A stretch of 64,000 nucleotides of DNA from Cellvibrionaceae bacterium (GTDB lineage: Bacteria; Pseudomonadota; Gammaproteobacteria; Pseudomonadales; Cellvibrionaceae): NCBI GenBank assembly GCA_028281575.1, contig JANQJP010000032.1:1-64000 (forward strand), in the 5' to 3' direction. This document shows, in pieces, positions 18,467-27,667 of this stretch. A program made the position numbers and the translations under genes. The notes beneath the pieces were generated by a model that was not told the origin of the DNA, ran no database searches, and was given only the letters and a program-made list of their open reading frames with translations. The stretch's first letter is position 1; the number at the start of each line of letters is the position of its first letter.

Positions 18467-19069
18467 ATGGGAGTACTTGTCGGTAAACCCGCACCAGATT
18501 TTACTGCACCCGCTGTTCTGGCAAATGGTGAAATTGTTGATGAATTTAATCTCGCTGAAACGATTAAGGGCAAAAAAGCAGTTATCTTCTTTTACCCTTT
18601 GGATTTCACCTTTGTTTGCCCGTCGGAGTTGCTCGCTTTCGACCACCGTGTGGCAGACTTTGAAAAGCGCGGAACGGTTGTTATTGGTGTTTCAATCGAC
18701 TCTCATTTCAGTCACAACGCGTGGCGAAATACCTCGATTAACGACGGTGGTATTGGCCCGGTGAAATATCCATTGGTGGCAGATATTACCCACTCCATTG
18801 CTCAGGACTACGATGTTGAATCAGAAATTGGCGTTGCGTTTCGGGGTTCTTTCCTGATTGATGAAGAGGGTGTTGTTCGTCATCAGGTGGTAAATGATTT
18901 ACCGCTAGGCAGAAATATCGATGAAATGTTACGCATGGTTGATGCACTTGCATTTCACCAGGAGCATGGTGAAGTTTGTCCGGCCGGATGGAAAGACGGC
19001 GACAAGGGCATGGACGCTTCGCCTGAAGGCGTTGCGGCTTACCTATCAGAAAATGCAGATAATCTCTAA
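18467..19069 (+). CDS. Typical 2-Cys peroxiredoxin (AhpC/Prx1 family)
   Basis: 200 residues. Reduces H2O2, organic peroxides and possibly peroxynitrite. The peroxidatic cysteine is C51 in YPLDFTFVCPSEL and the resolving cysteine is C171 in HGEVCPAGW, giving the intermolecular disulfide of decameric 2-Cys enzymes. The C-terminal arm (SPEGVAAYLSENADNL) belongs to the Prx1 branch rather than to E. coli AhpC. No ahpF neighbour is present, so thioredoxin is the probable reductant. A strong stem-loop follows. Confidence 0.95.
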   Translation: MGVLVGKPAPDFTAPAVLANGEIVDEFNLAETIKGKKAVIFFYPLDFTFVCPSELLAFDHRVADFEKRGTVVIGVSIDSHFSHNAWRNTSINDGGIGPVKYPLVADITHSIAQDYDVESEIGVAFRGSFLIDEEGVVRHQVVNDLPLGRNIDEMLRMVDALAFHQEHGEVCPAGWKDGDKGMDASPEGVAAYLSENADNL

Positions 19070-19122
19070 GCGTGTATTCGCGCTTGGGTTGAGGTTTGCG
19101 TACGCTTAGCAAGTCCTAAAAA

Positions 19123-19150
19123 CCCGGAACTCGCGCGAGCGAGTTCCGGG
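19123..19150 (+). terminator. Strong stem-loop after the peroxiredoxin gene
   Basis: CCCGGAACTCGC (19123-19134) and GCGAGTTCCGGG (19139-19150) form a perfect 12-base stem with a GCGA tetraloop, preceded by A-rich bases (CTAAAAA) and followed by TTCCCATATTTCT. Probably a terminator, possibly working in both directions. Confidence 0.75.
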
Positions 19151-19266
19151 TTCCCATATTTCTATCTCTGTGGCAGCTTTGAAAGCCAGAGGTATCACGG
19201 CATTATTCAAAGATGTCCTGGTTTTTAATAAATGCTTTTCGGTATCCGTTGTGAGTTCAGGCTCAC

Positions 19267-19302
19267 CAAGTCTTGACAAAGACTTGTATGAATATCTAAA
19301 AT
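19267..19302 (+). promoter_or_regulatory. Promoter and likely operator of the GbsR-like gene
   Basis: TTGACA (19273-19278), an 18-base spacer and TAAAAT (19297-19302) form a near-consensus sigma-70 promoter ending 30 bases before the gene start. CAAGTCT (19267-19273) and AGACTTG (19280-19286) make a perfect inverted repeat over the -35 box, where a dimeric repressor would block polymerase. Autoregulation by the adjacent winged-helix protein is inferred. Confidence 0.6.
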
Positions 19303-19332
19303 TTCAGTAATTTTTGAAATTTGGAAAAGTCC

Positions 19333-19893
19333 ATGGAGCTGTCTCCCGTTGTCTCCTCGTTCGTGCAACATTTCGGTGAGATGGGTAGCCGTTGGGGGAT
19401 TAACAGAACAGTAGGCCAGATCTGCGCGCTACTCGTGATTTCTGAAAAGCCGTTAAACGCAGATGAAATCAGTGAGACACTGGGCTTTTCCCGCTCCAAC
19501 ACGAGCATGGGTTTGAAAGAGCTGCAGTCGTGGAATCTACTGCGTGCGGTACCCATGCCTGGAAGTCGAAAGGACTACTTCACTACGCCGAACGATATTT
19601 GGGAGATTGGTCGTACCCTTATCGAAGAGCGGCGCAAGCGGGAAATTGATCCGACCTTAAGCTTACTGCGGAATATATTGCTCGAAGAACCCAGTAAGGA
19701 AGCCGACAGTTACGCATTAAAGCGCATCGCCGAAATGCATGATTTTATTGAGTTGTTGGTACGCTGGGTTAACGATATGCAGACGATGAAGTCACAACGT
19801 TTACAAAAACTGCTGAAGTTGGGTTCCGGTGTAAATAAGGTATTGGACCTCAGCGATAAATTAAGCGGCAGGGACAAACGTTCTACCGATTAA
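19333..19893 (+). CDS. GbsR/MarR-family winged-helix regulator
   Basis: 186 residues from ATG 19333, with GGAAAAG just upstream (a TTG at 19321 is the longer alternative). Residues about 25-85 form the winged helix: GQICALLVISEKPLNADEISETLGFSRSNTSMGLKELQSW, then the wing MPGSRKDYF. The C-terminal half is helical and should make the dimer. GbsR-type proteins often sense choline-like ligands or control osmoprotectant genes, but related copies sit next to cytochrome oxidase genes in marine gammaproteobacteria. Here cyoA starts 256 bases downstream on the same strand, so control of the oxidase is plausible but unproven. Confidence 0.8.
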   Translation: MELSPVVSSFVQHFGEMGSRWGINRTVGQICALLVISEKPLNADEISETLGFSRSNTSMGLKELQSWNLLRAVPMPGSRKDYFTTPNDIWEIGRTLIEERRKREIDPTLSLLRNILLEEPSKEADSYALKRIAEMHDFIELLVRWVNDMQTMKSQRLQKLLKLGSGVNKVLDLSDKLSGRDKRSTD

Positions 19894-20149
19894 AAAATGC
19901 GCAGTTTTTATCGAAAAATCTCAATTATGGGCTAAGTTTCTTAGAAGTGTTGCTGAAGATGTAATAAGCAAGCGAAATAACCCTTAAAGCCCCGATGGGT
20001 ATTTGCCCGTTACACCAACCATTAAATAAACCGGCTGAGATAGTGCACGCCGACAATTGAGTGGGCAAATAAGCTTGTGGCGCGCCACCACGTATTTCAG
20101 CAAAAATATTTATTTCGTTACCGTTTGATTCATTGACTAGAGTTTTTGG

Positions 20150-21007
20150 ATGAAGAAATCTGTTGTTAAAACGTCGGCGCTCCTGCTTGTTCTCGCAAGT
20201 ACGCTTTTGTTGAGCGGCTGTAACTATGTGCTGTTCGATCCTAAGGGGCCGATTGCTGAAGAGCAAAAGAGCCTCATTATTACGTCGATATGGGTGATGT
20301 GTATCGTCGTTGTACCCGTGATTATCATGAGTATCTGGTTCCCTATTCAATACCGTTCTGGGAACAAGAAGTCGGAATATCGACCGACGTGGGAGCATTC
20401 GAATCTGATTGAAGCCGTTGTCTGGTCTATCCCCATCATGATCATTCTGGCACTGGGTACCATTACGTTTTTGACATCCTATTCTTTGGACCCGCGCAAA
20501 CCCATTGAATCCAAAGAGCCCACGATGGTGGTGCAGGTCGTCGCCATGGATTGGAAATGGTTATTTATTTACCCTGAATACGAAATTGCCACCGTTAACG
20601 AATTCGCAATGCCCGTCGATGTGCCAGTCGAATTTCTGGTGACCTCGGATACTGTGATGAATTCGTTTTTTGTACCGCATTTGGGCACGCAAATTTATGC
20701 GATGTCTGGTATGGAAAACCGCGTTCATTTGATGGCGAGCGAAGAGGGAGCTTACAAGGGTTTTTCCGCTAATTACAGCGGTTTTGGTTTTTCCGGTATG
20801 AAGTTTTCTGCACTGGCAAAGACGAAAGACGGTTTTGAAGATTGGGTCAACGAGGTTAAAAATTCCCCTGAAGTTCTCGATGACGAAAATCTTGCTAAGT
20901 TAAGAAAAAAATCCCGCGACGTACCGCCAGCGTATTTTTCTTATGTAAACCCACTTTTATTCAGCACAATTATCGAAAATTATACTGGAGCGTTGAATGG
21001 CGAGTAA
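20150..21007 (+). CDS. cyoA: Cytochrome bo3 quinol oxidase subunit II
   Basis: 285 residues. A lipoprotein signal ends at LLLSGC (Cys24), followed by two membrane helices (about 42-64 and 85-108) and a periplasmic cupredoxin domain (about 125-230). The CuA ligands of cytochrome c oxidases are absent: the [19 protein letters not shown] region keeps the fold but not the Cys-Cys-His-Met set. It is therefore a quinol oxidase subunit. First gene of a cyoABCD-SCO operon; its stop overlaps the cyoB start by 11 bases. Confidence 0.95.
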   Translation: MKKSVVKTSALLLVLASTLLLSGCNYVLFDPKGPIAEEQKSLIITSIWVMCIVVVPVIIMSIWFPIQYRSGNKKSEYRPTWEHSNLIEAVVWSIPIMIILALGTITFLTSYSLDPRKPIESKEPTMVVQVVAMDWKWLFIYPEYEIATVNEFAMPVDVPVEFLVTSDTVMNSFFVPHLGTQIYAMSGMENRVHLMASEEGAYKGFSANYSGFGFSGMKFSALAKTKDGFEDWVNEVKNSPEVLDDENLAKLRKKSRDVPPAYFSYVNPLLFSTIIENYTGALNGE

Positions 21008-23060
21008 TCATACGGTTGTCACCGAACCGCATTTCTTATTCGGTAAATTAACCTTCGACTCGATCCCTTATCACGACCCTATTCTGGTCACAACATTTTC
21101 GGTTGTTGTCATTGGTTCTATCGGGCTGCTCGGGGCCATTACTTATTTTGGGAAATGGAAATATCTTTGGGACAATTGGTTTACTTCCGTAGACCATAAA
21201 AAAATTGGCATTATGTACATTCTCACCGCGTTGATTATGTTAATCCGCGGTTTTTCCGATGCTCTTTTGATGCGCTCACAGCAGGCCATTGCGTTGGCAA
21301 ATGAATCTGGCGCGGGTTATTTACCGCCCGAGCACTACGATCAAATATTTACCGCGCACGGCGTCATTATGATTTTCTTTGTCGCCATGCCGCTTATTGT
21401 TGGATTGATGAACATTGTCGTGCCCCTGCAAATAGGTGCGCGGGATGTCGCTTTTCCGTTTTTAAATTCGCTCAGTTTTTGGTTGTTTGTTGTTGGCGCT
21501 TTAATGCTAAATATATCGCTCTTTTTGGGCGAATTTGCGGCCACCGGATGGTTGGCCTATCCGCCGTTGTCTGGCATTGATTACAGTCCCTGGGTGGGGG
21601 TGGATTATTGGTTATGGAGTTTGCAGATATCCGGGATAGGAACCCTGCTGACCGGGGTAAATTTTGTTGTAACAATTTTGCGTATGCGCGCGCCCGGTAT
21701 GAGCTTGATGAAAATGCCTGTATTTACCTGGACGTCATTGTGCGCAAATGTACTTATCGTAGCGGCTTTTCCGATTTTAACCGTCACCATTACGCTGCTA
21801 ACGCTCGATCGCTATATGGGCACTCACTTTTTTACCGGCGACATGGGCGGCAATCAAATGATGTATGTCAACCTCATTTGGGCGTGGGGGCACCCGGAAG
21901 TTTATATTTTGATTCTGCCGGCCTTCGGTGTTTTCTCCGAGGTTACCGCAACTTTTTCACGCAAACGTTTATTCGGTTACAGCTCGCTCGTGTGGGCGAC
22001 TGCAGCAATTATGTTGCTGTCCTTTGTCGTTTGGCTGCATCACTTTTTCACGATGGGTGCTGGTGCGAGTGTCAATGCTTTCTTCGGTATTGCGACCATG
22101 ATTATTTCCATTCCGACCGGAGTGAAATTGTTTAACTGGCTATTCACCATGTATAAAGGCAGAGTGGAATACACCTCGCCGATGTGGTGGACGGTCGCAT
22201 TCTTTATTACATTTACGATCGGCGGTATGACGGGTGTCATGCTGGCGATACCCGCGGCGAATTATGTGTTGCATAACAGCTTGTTCCTGGTAGCGCATTT
22301 TCATAACGTTATTATCGGCGGTGCATTATTTGGCTACTTCGCCGGAATTACTTATTGGTTTCCGAAAGCAACGGGTTTTACGTTAAACGAGACGCTCGGC
22401 AAATGGGCGTGCGGACTTTGGACGGTTGGTTTTTTCCTGGCCTTTATGCCGCTCTATGTACTCGGGTTTATGGGTATGACGCGCCGTTTGAATTATTACG
22501 AAAACCCCGTTTGGAATATGTGGTTACTGGTTGCAGGTGCGGGCGCGCTGATTATTTTATGCGGTATTCTCGTTCAGTTTTATCAGATTTTCGCCAGTAT
22601 CCGTGATCAACGCCACAATCGCGATATGACTGGCGACCCCTGGAATGGCCGGACGCTCGAATGGTCAATTTCTTCGCCGCCACCATTTTATAACTTCGCT
22701 TTGCTGCCAGCAGTGCGCGACCGCGATCATTTTCACGATATGAAAAATTTAGGTCTGGCCTACAAAAAACCGAAGCAATATCACCGTATTCATATGCCGA
22801 AAAACACTTGGGCCGGCGTTGTTATTAGCGGGTTTTCGCTGGTAATGGGTATGGCCATGGTATGGCACATATGGTGGTTGGCTATCCTCGGCACGCTGGG
22901 CATGATTGGTTCGTTTATCGTCTATACCTTTGAGAAACAAAAGGACTACTACGTCGAAATTGATGAAGTGGAAGCTATTGAAAATGCCCATTACGAGCGT
23001 GTCGCGCATGCCAATGACAAGCGGGATGACAACGCGGCTCCGGTCACAATTAGTATCTAG
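20997..23060 (+). CDS. cyoB: Cytochrome bo3 quinol oxidase subunit I
   Basis: 687 residues, about 15 membrane helices. Catalytic heme-copper subunit reducing O2 to water and pumping protons. Visible hallmarks are [15 protein letters not shown] (low-spin heme His), [17 protein letters not shown] (CuB His, cross-linked Tyr and the proton-channel Glu), WLHHFFTMG (CuB His pair) and [16 protein letters not shown] (heme ligands). The quinol-oxidase-specific N- and C-terminal extra helices are present. It overlaps cyoA and lies 35 bases before cyoC. Confidence 0.97.
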   Translation: MASNHTVVTEPHFLFGKLTFDSIPYHDPILVTTFSVVVIGSIGLLGAITYFGKWKYLWDNWFTSVDHKKIGIMYILTALIMLIRGFSDALLMRSQQAIALANESGAGYLPPEHYDQIFTAHGVIMIFFVAMPLIVGLMNIVVPLQIGARDVAFPFLNSLSFWLFVVGALMLNISLFLGEFAATGWLAYPPLSGIDYSPWVGVDYWLWSLQISGIGTLLTGVNFVVTILRMRAPGMSLMKMPVFTWTSLCANVLIVAAFPILTVTITLLTLDRYMGTHFFTGDMGGNQMMYVNLIWAWGHPEVYILILPAFGVFSEVTATFSRKRLFGYSSLVWATAAIMLLSFVVWLHHFFTMGAGASVNAFFGIATMIISIPTGVKLFNWLFTMYKGRVEYTSPMWWTVAFFITFTIGGMTGVMLAIPAANYVLHNSLFLVAHFHNVIIGGALFGYFAGITYWFPKATGFTLNETLGKWACGLWTVGFFLAFMPLYVLGFMGMTRRLNYYENPVWNMWLLVAGAGALIILCGILVQFYQIFASIRDQRHNRDMTGDPWNGRTLEWSISSPPPFYNFALLPAVRDRDHFHDMKNLGLAYKKPKQYHRIHMPKNTWAGVVISGFSLVMGMAMVWHIWWLAILGTLGMIGSFIVYTFEKQKDYYVEIDEVEAIENAHYERVAHANDKRDDNAAPVTISI

Positions 23061-23095
23061 GGCCTGTTCACATTAATTATATGAGAGTAAGTTGA

Positions 23096-23719
23096 GTGAG
23101 TACTGAACTAGCCGCCCCGCCAGCGGGCTACACCGGTTATATCGAAGAAGATCATCATCACGATTATGGTGGCGACGTTGTATTTGGTTTTTGGATTTAC
23201 ATTTTAAGCGATTGCATATTATTCGCGACGCTGTTTGCTGTATTTGCTGTGCTGGGTGGCAATTTTGCGGGCGCTCCAGAAGCTGTTGAATTATTCGAAC
23301 TCGATTATGTGTTGGCAGAAACGGCACTTTTACTTTTAAGTAGTTTTACTTTCGGCATGGCCATGCTGGAAGCGAACAAAAAAAATATGAAGGGTGTGTT
23401 TACATGGCTTGGTGCCACTTTCGCGCTTGGTGCCGGCTTTCTGGTGATGGAAGTTAATGAATTTATTCATTTTACGCATGAAGGTGCAGCTGCGTGGAGC
23501 AGCGGTGCCTGGTCGGCATTTTATGGATTAATCGGTACCCACGGTTTGCATGTTTTTGCCGGTATGATTTGGATGATCGTGCTTTGGGTGCACTTGTGGC
23601 GAGACGGCCTTACTGAAGGCAACCACGTGCGTTTAATGTGTTTAAGTTTATTTTGGCATTTTCTCGACATTATTTGGATTTGCGTATTTAGCGTCGTTTA
23701 CTTAATGGGAGTACTGTAA
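23096..23719 (+). CDS. cyoC: Cytochrome bo3 quinol oxidase subunit III
   Basis: 207 residues, five membrane helices, GTG start at 23096 with GAGAGTAAG upstream. Subunit III stabilises the oxidase. Family features are the FGFWIYILSDCILFATLFAVFAVL start, ALLLLSSFTFGMAML and the GTHGLHVFAGMIWM helix. Its stop overlaps the cyoD ATG by one base. Confidence 0.96.
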   Translation: MSTELAAPPAGYTGYIEEDHHHDYGGDVVFGFWIYILSDCILFATLFAVFAVLGGNFAGAPEAVELFELDYVLAETALLLLSSFTFGMAMLEANKKNMKGVFTWLGATFALGAGFLVMEVNEFIHFTHEGAAAWSSGAWSAFYGLIGTHGLHVFAGMIWMIVLWVHLWRDGLTEGNHVRLMCLSLFWHFLDIIWICVFSVVYLMGVL

Positions 23720-24057
23720 TGGCCGATCACGGTGAAACCACGCACGCTGGTGCGGCGCATGGCAGCGTTAGAGAATATGTTACCGGGTTACTTCTTTCTA
23801 TTGTGCTCACAGCAATCCCCTTTGGTGTTGTAATGTCTGGCGCACTTGCAGAAGGTTTGAGTATCGCGTTAATTTTACTTTGCGCTGTTGGTCAAGTGTT
23901 GGTGCAGCTAGTGTTTTTCTTGCACATGAATACCTCGTCAGAACAGTTGTGGAATACAACCTCGGCAATTTTTGTGGTGGTATTGGTGGCGATATTAATC
24001 GTCGGCTCTATTTGGATTATGCACCACCTCAATCACAATATGTTGATGGGGCACTAA
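23719..24057 (+). CDS. cyoD: Cytochrome bo3 quinol oxidase subunit IV
   Basis: 112 residues with three membrane helices (about 21-41, 50-72 and 80-102) and the family's VQLVFFLHMN motif. A small accessory subunit needed for CuB site assembly in E. coli. Overlaps cyoC by one base and abuts the SCO gene directly. No cyoE (heme O synthase) follows, so that gene must lie elsewhere. Confidence 0.95.
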   Translation: MADHGETTHAGAAHGSVREYVTGLLLSIVLTAIPFGVVMSGALAEGLSIALILLCAVGQVLVQLVFFLHMNTSSEQLWNTTSAIFVVVLVAILIVGSIWIMHHLNHNMLMGH

Positions 24058-24672
24058 ATGATGCCTTTGCAGGCTAGCACGATTGTCCGTTCAGCCTTAG
24101 CGGTAGCGGTTTTAGTTATCGCCGGACTTATTGCTGTTCTGTTGAGTTCAAGCGATTTTGAACTTACTGGTCAGCCCGATGAATTGGGTGGGGATTTTAC
24201 CTTAAGAAGCATCGACGGTGATGTTTCGCTGAGTGATTATAAAGACAGTGTCGTCGTTGTATATTTTGGATTTTTAAGTTGTCAAAAAGTATGCCCTGCG
24301 TCGATGGGTGTACTGAAGCTTGCGTTTGAATCGTTTGAGCCGAAAGAACTTGAACAAATTCAGGGAATATTGGTGAGCATTGATCCTGCGCGAGACGACT
24401 TTGCTGAATTGGAAGATTTCACACAAAAATATCATTCTAATATCGTTGGCGTCACTGGGACAAAGCAGCAAGTGGAACAGGTTGCAAAAAACTATCGTGC
24501 CTATTTTCGCAAATCGCTGGCTGACATGACTGAAGCGGATGAACAATCTAATTATGAATTTCGCCATAGTTCGCGCTTTTATATTGTAAATAAAGACGGA
24601 AAGCTGGTAGACGCAATGCGACACAGCACTACTTATAAAGAATTGGCGGCGAGAATTAGAACCCTAATTTAA
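24058..24672 (+). CDS. SCO1/SenC-type copper chaperone or thiol reductase
   Basis: 204 residues. One N-terminal membrane anchor (about 8-30) and a periplasmic thioredoxin-like domain. The Cu-binding set is intact: C75 and C79 in LSCQKVCP, and H170 in EFRHSSRFYIV. SCO proteins usually load CuA in cytochrome c oxidases, yet the subunit II next door has no CuA site. Here it more likely serves CuB insertion or redox/copper homeostasis. It starts immediately after cyoD. Confidence 0.9.
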   Translation: MMPLQASTIVRSALAVAVLVIAGLIAVLLSSSDFELTGQPDELGGDFTLRSIDGDVSLSDYKDSVVVVYFGFLSCQKVCPASMGVLKLAFESFEPKELEQIQGILVSIDPARDDFAELEDFTQKYHSNIVGVTGTKQQVEQVAKNYRAYFRKSLADMTEADEQSNYEFRHSSRFYIVNKDGKLVDAMRHSTTYKELAARIRTLI

Positions 24673-24689
24673 TAGTGAGAGATTGAAAC

Positions 24690-25889
24690 TTGTTTAAAGC
24701 AACTAGAATATCCGTTTTACTTTCCGGCATCTGTGCTCTCATTCTAAGCATGGGCATTGCCCGTTATTCCTTTACGCCAATGATTCCGAGTATGCAGGCG
24801 CAGATGGGGATTACCGAGAGTTTGGCTGGGTGGTTGGCTGGCTGGAATTATATTGGTTATTTAACCGGCCTTTTTATCGTATGGTTGGTGAGTGATTTAA
24901 GGGCTAAAGACTTTTTCTATCGCTATGGTTTGCTAGTGACTGTACTGGCGACACTTATGATGGCCACGCATGAAAATCGTGTTGTGTGGTACGCGAGTCG
25001 CTTCTTCGCCGGAATTTCTAGTGCAACAGGTTTTATGTTGGGTACCGGGTTGATATTAAACTGGTTGCGCCACCACGGGTATAAAAGCGAATTGGGCATT
25101 CATTTTTCGGGTATTGGATTCGGTATCGTGGTGAGTGCGCTGGTCGTTGATCTCACAAACCTAGACGCACTATTTGCGGTAAATTGGCGCCTACAGTGGG
25201 TTGTGCTGGCAGGTGCTGGTTTTGTTTTGCTGATTCCTGCGATGGGTCTCCTGCCGATGCCCGAGAAAGACGAGATTGAGGTAGCACGAGATTCAGTTAA
25301 AAAGTCCGGTGAGAGTGAATTGCCGTCGATGCGTTGGTTGTGGCTAATGCAAGCGGCTTACTTTTGCGCGGGTTTCAGTAATACGGTAAATGTTACCTTT
25401 ACTTCGTTGATTACCGAACTGCAGCCGCTTGAAGGTTTGGGTGCAAAAATGTGGCTGCAGGTGGGTCTCGCGGCTGTTGCGGCGCCGTTTATCTGGGACC
25501 GAATTGCACGACGTATCGGTGGTTTAAATGCGCTAAAAGCAGCATTTATTTTAAATGTGTTGGGTAATATCAGTCTCGCTCTGAGTACGTCGTTGGCCAT
25601 GACGGTTTTTGCTTCTACTATGTTTGGCTTTACTTTTATGGGTATTGTGTCGCTTACGTTGACCACAGTTGGTTTGCGTTACGGACTTAAAGCCACACAG
25701 ATCATGGCGCGTTTGACCTTAGGTTATTGTGTTGCGCAAATTTTATCTCCGATTTTATCGGGCATCATCGCCGAAGCTACGGGTAGTTTCCGGCTGCCGC
25801 TGTACGCCGTCAGTTGTATTATGATTATCGGCTTGGGCTGTCTGTTAATGGTTCGCGGCGAGAATAAGAAGCTCGCTAAGATTCATTGA
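24690..25889 (+). CDS. YbfB/YjiJ-family MFS transporter
   Basis: 399 residues with twelve predicted membrane helices and a central loop near 190-215. The opening LSMGIARYSFTPMIPSMQAQMGI and GWLAGWNYIGYLTG are typical of the YbfB/YjiJ (PF06779) branch of the major facilitator superfamily. The substrate is unknown. It starts at TTG 24690 behind GTGAGAG, 17 bases after the SCO gene, and its stop overlaps the next gene by four bases. This ties a transporter and a periplasmic binding protein to the oxidase operon. Confidence 0.85.
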   Translation: MFKATRISVLLSGICALILSMGIARYSFTPMIPSMQAQMGITESLAGWLAGWNYIGYLTGLFIVWLVSDLRAKDFFYRYGLLVTVLATLMMATHENRVVWYASRFFAGISSATGFMLGTGLILNWLRHHGYKSELGIHFSGIGFGIVVSALVVDLTNLDALFAVNWRLQWVVLAGAGFVLLIPAMGLLPMPEKDEIEVARDSVKKSGESELPSMRWLWLMQAAYFCAGFSNTVNVTFTSLITELQPLEGLGAKMWLQVGLAAVAAPFIWDRIARRIGGLNALKAAFILNVLGNISLALSTSLAMTVFASTMFGFTFMGIVSLTLTTVGLRYGLKATQIMARLTLGYCVAQILSPILSGIIAEATGSFRLPLYAVSCIMIIGLGCLLMVRGENKKLAKIH

Positions 25890-26827
25890 TTTTAGGTGTG
25901 AAACGGCGATTGATAACGTGGTCGTCGTTGTTTCTTTTTTTCTTTTTATTTCCTTATGCATCTCCGGTGCTCGCCGATTACGAAATTACCGATTCGTTTG
26001 GGAAGCACCGGTTTAAAACACCGCCAACACGCGTGGTGACTACTGATTGGGCCCTGCTTGAACAGCTTTTGGAATTAGGCATAGAGCCGATAGGTGCGCC
26101 CGAGTTGGCTGCTTACCGCCACTACGTTCAGCAACCGCAACTGCCAGCACAAATGAGTGATATTGGTTTGCGTCGCTCCCCGTCACTCGCACAACTTCAG
26201 GCATTAAAGCCCGAGATCATTATTTTAGGCACAGACCAAAAAGATTTTGCGCGACCTTTCTCGCTTTTTTCACGAGTGCTCTATTACAAAAGTTTTAGCG
26301 AACGTTATCGCACCAATGGCAAGAAATCGAGGGCCCGGTTTTTGCAGCTGGCGGAGCTTTTTCAGAAGACCGAATTAGCCGAACAAAAACTCGCGGCGCG
26401 CGACGCGCGGATTGAAGCGCTGAAGAAAAAAATTAATAAACACTTTGACGGACAACCTCCGGCAGTAACGACCATTCGTTTTAGCAGCGTAGAAAAATGC
26501 CTTGTTTACGGTGACAATAGCATGCCGATGCACGCGTTGAAGTTGCTTGGCTTACGCAGTGACTTTCCTGTAAAAAAATCTAAGTGGGGTGAAAAGGAAA
26601 TCAGGCTGCAGCGCTTACAAACCGTTGACGAAGGATATTTAGTTTATTTTCTTCCAGTGGACGATGAAAAGGTGTTGCAAAGTAAAGCGTGGAGAGAACT
26701 GCCGCTTGTTAAACAAAATCGTGCTGTTGCGGCTGATAAAGCCTGGTCTTACGGTGGGGCTATGTCGATACTTTATATCGCAGAGGCGATTACGGAAGCT
26801 TTGTTAAGCCCTGTTGATATTCATTGA
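25886..26827 (+). CDS. FhuD-like periplasmic metal/siderophore-binding protein
   Basis: 313 residues from TTG 25886, overlapping the MFS stop (TTGA); a GTG at 25898 is an alternative start. A signal peptide (SLFLFFFLFPYASPVLA) precedes the helical-backbone binding fold of class III solute-binding proteins: DYEITDSFGKHRFKTPPTRVVTTDWALLEQLLELGIEPIG, then PSLAQLQALKPEIIIL. It should deliver ferric siderophore or a similar chelate to an ABC importer, but no permease or ATPase is adjacent. An MFS gene upstream may supply export or import of the same ligand, which is inference. Confidence 0.8.
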   Translation: MILGVKRRLITWSSLFLFFFLFPYASPVLADYEITDSFGKHRFKTPPTRVVTTDWALLEQLLELGIEPIGAPELAAYRHYVQQPQLPAQMSDIGLRRSPSLAQLQALKPEIIILGTDQKDFARPFSLFSRVLYYKSFSERYRTNGKKSRARFLQLAELFQKTELAEQKLAARDARIEALKKKINKHFDGQPPAVTTIRFSSVEKCLVYGDNSMPMHALKLLGLRSDFPVKKSKWGEKEIRLQRLQTVDEGYLVYFLPVDDEKVLQSKAWRELPLVKQNRAVAADKAWSYGGAMSILYIAEAITEALLSPVDIH

Positions 26828-26909
26828 ATTATCTAAAGCAATGTCTGTCAGGGCATGATCTTCGAACGCGCTTGGTATTGGGTGCTACGTTTAAAAAACA
26901 CATAAATAC

Positions 26910-26982
26910 GTCCATGTAGTTTCGGTGCTTCTTCCTGGCAACTGTCCCTGCGTTGCTCTAACACCCGCCATCCATGTCTCGT
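26910..26982 (+). repeat. Palindromic dispersed repeat, copy C (partial)
   Basis: The block CAACTGTCCCTGCGTTGCTC and the following CCGCCATCCATG match copy A at 12958-12998 with a few changes, and CCATGTAG about 20 bases upstream also aligns. It ends in ATCCATGTCTCGTA, the terminal sequence of the other copies. Only one end is present, so this is a partial or rearranged copy, between the binding-protein gene and rnt. Confidence 0.6.
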
Positions 26983-27007
26983 ATTTTGCTATATAGTACG
27001 GCCTTTT

Positions 27008-27667
27008 TTACAAAGGCCAGCCACCCATATCTTTCCATTTGTTCACAATGCAGCAAAATAAATCGGCCGTTTTTTCTGCGTCGTAAACGGCGGTATGTGC
27101 ATTTTTATTTGAAAAGTCGATGCCGGCGCTTTCGCATGCTTTTGCCAGTACGGTCTGTCCGAAAGCGAGTCCTGATAATGACGATGTGTCAAAGCATGAA
27201 AAAGGGTGGAAGGGGTTTCTTTTTAGTTTATTTCTTTCCGATGCTGAATTCAGAAAATTCAGGTCGAAGTGTGCATTGTGGCCTACCAGAATTGCCCGGT
27301 TGCAGGCCTGGGCCTTTACTTCATCGCGCACGGCTTTAAACACTTCCCGCAGGGCTTCTTCCTCTTCCACTGCGTGGCGCATATCACTCGCTAAATCAAT
27401 GCCGGTGAAATCAAGCGCGCTTTTTTCGATATTTGCCCCTTCGAATGGATGAACATGAAAAGCGATGGTGTCGCCGCGTACAAGATCGCCGCGCGCATTC
27501 ATGCGCACCAGGACAGCAGCAACTTCGAGTAAGGCGTCTGTTTGCGCGTTAAAACCGCCGGTTTCTACGTCGATGATGACCGGCAGGAATTTGCGAAATC
27601 GTGCGGAGATATCCGATTCCGAGCTGTCTTCCGGGAGCAGTTGTGCCGAGCCAGGTGAATCTTTCAT
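27008..27667 (-). CDS. rnt: Ribonuclease T
   Basis: 219 residues. A DEDDh 3'-5' exonuclease that trims tRNA and rRNA 3' ends and removes the CCA terminal A. Catalytic residues are visible: D33 and E35 ([10 protein letters not shown]), D135 ([10 protein letters not shown]), and H191 and D196 ([14 protein letters not shown]). Substrate-binding aromatic and basic residues typical of RNase T ([11 protein letters not shown]) are present. Its ATG overlaps the stop of pyrC by four bases, a gene order shared with many gammaproteobacteria. Confidence 0.95.
   Translation of the reverse strand: MKDSPGSAQLLPEDSSESDISARFRKFLPVIIDVETGGFNAQTDALLEVAAVLVRMNARGDLVRGDTIAFHVHPFEGANIEKSALDFTGIDLASDMRHAVEEEEALREVFKAVRDEVKAQACNRAILVGHNAHFDLNFLNSASERNKLKRNPFHPFSCFDTSSLSGLAFGQTVLAKACESAGIDFSNKNAHTAVYDAEKTADLFCCIVNKWKDMGGWPL

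Noticed and set aside
20150-21007. Cytochrome c oxidase subunit II
   Set aside because: The CuA-binding Cys/His/Met set is missing; the protein is the quinol-oxidase type.
27000-27018. Hairpin GGCCTTT/AAAGGCC as rnt terminator
   Set aside because: It overlaps the rnt stop codon and has no T-tract on the leftward strand.
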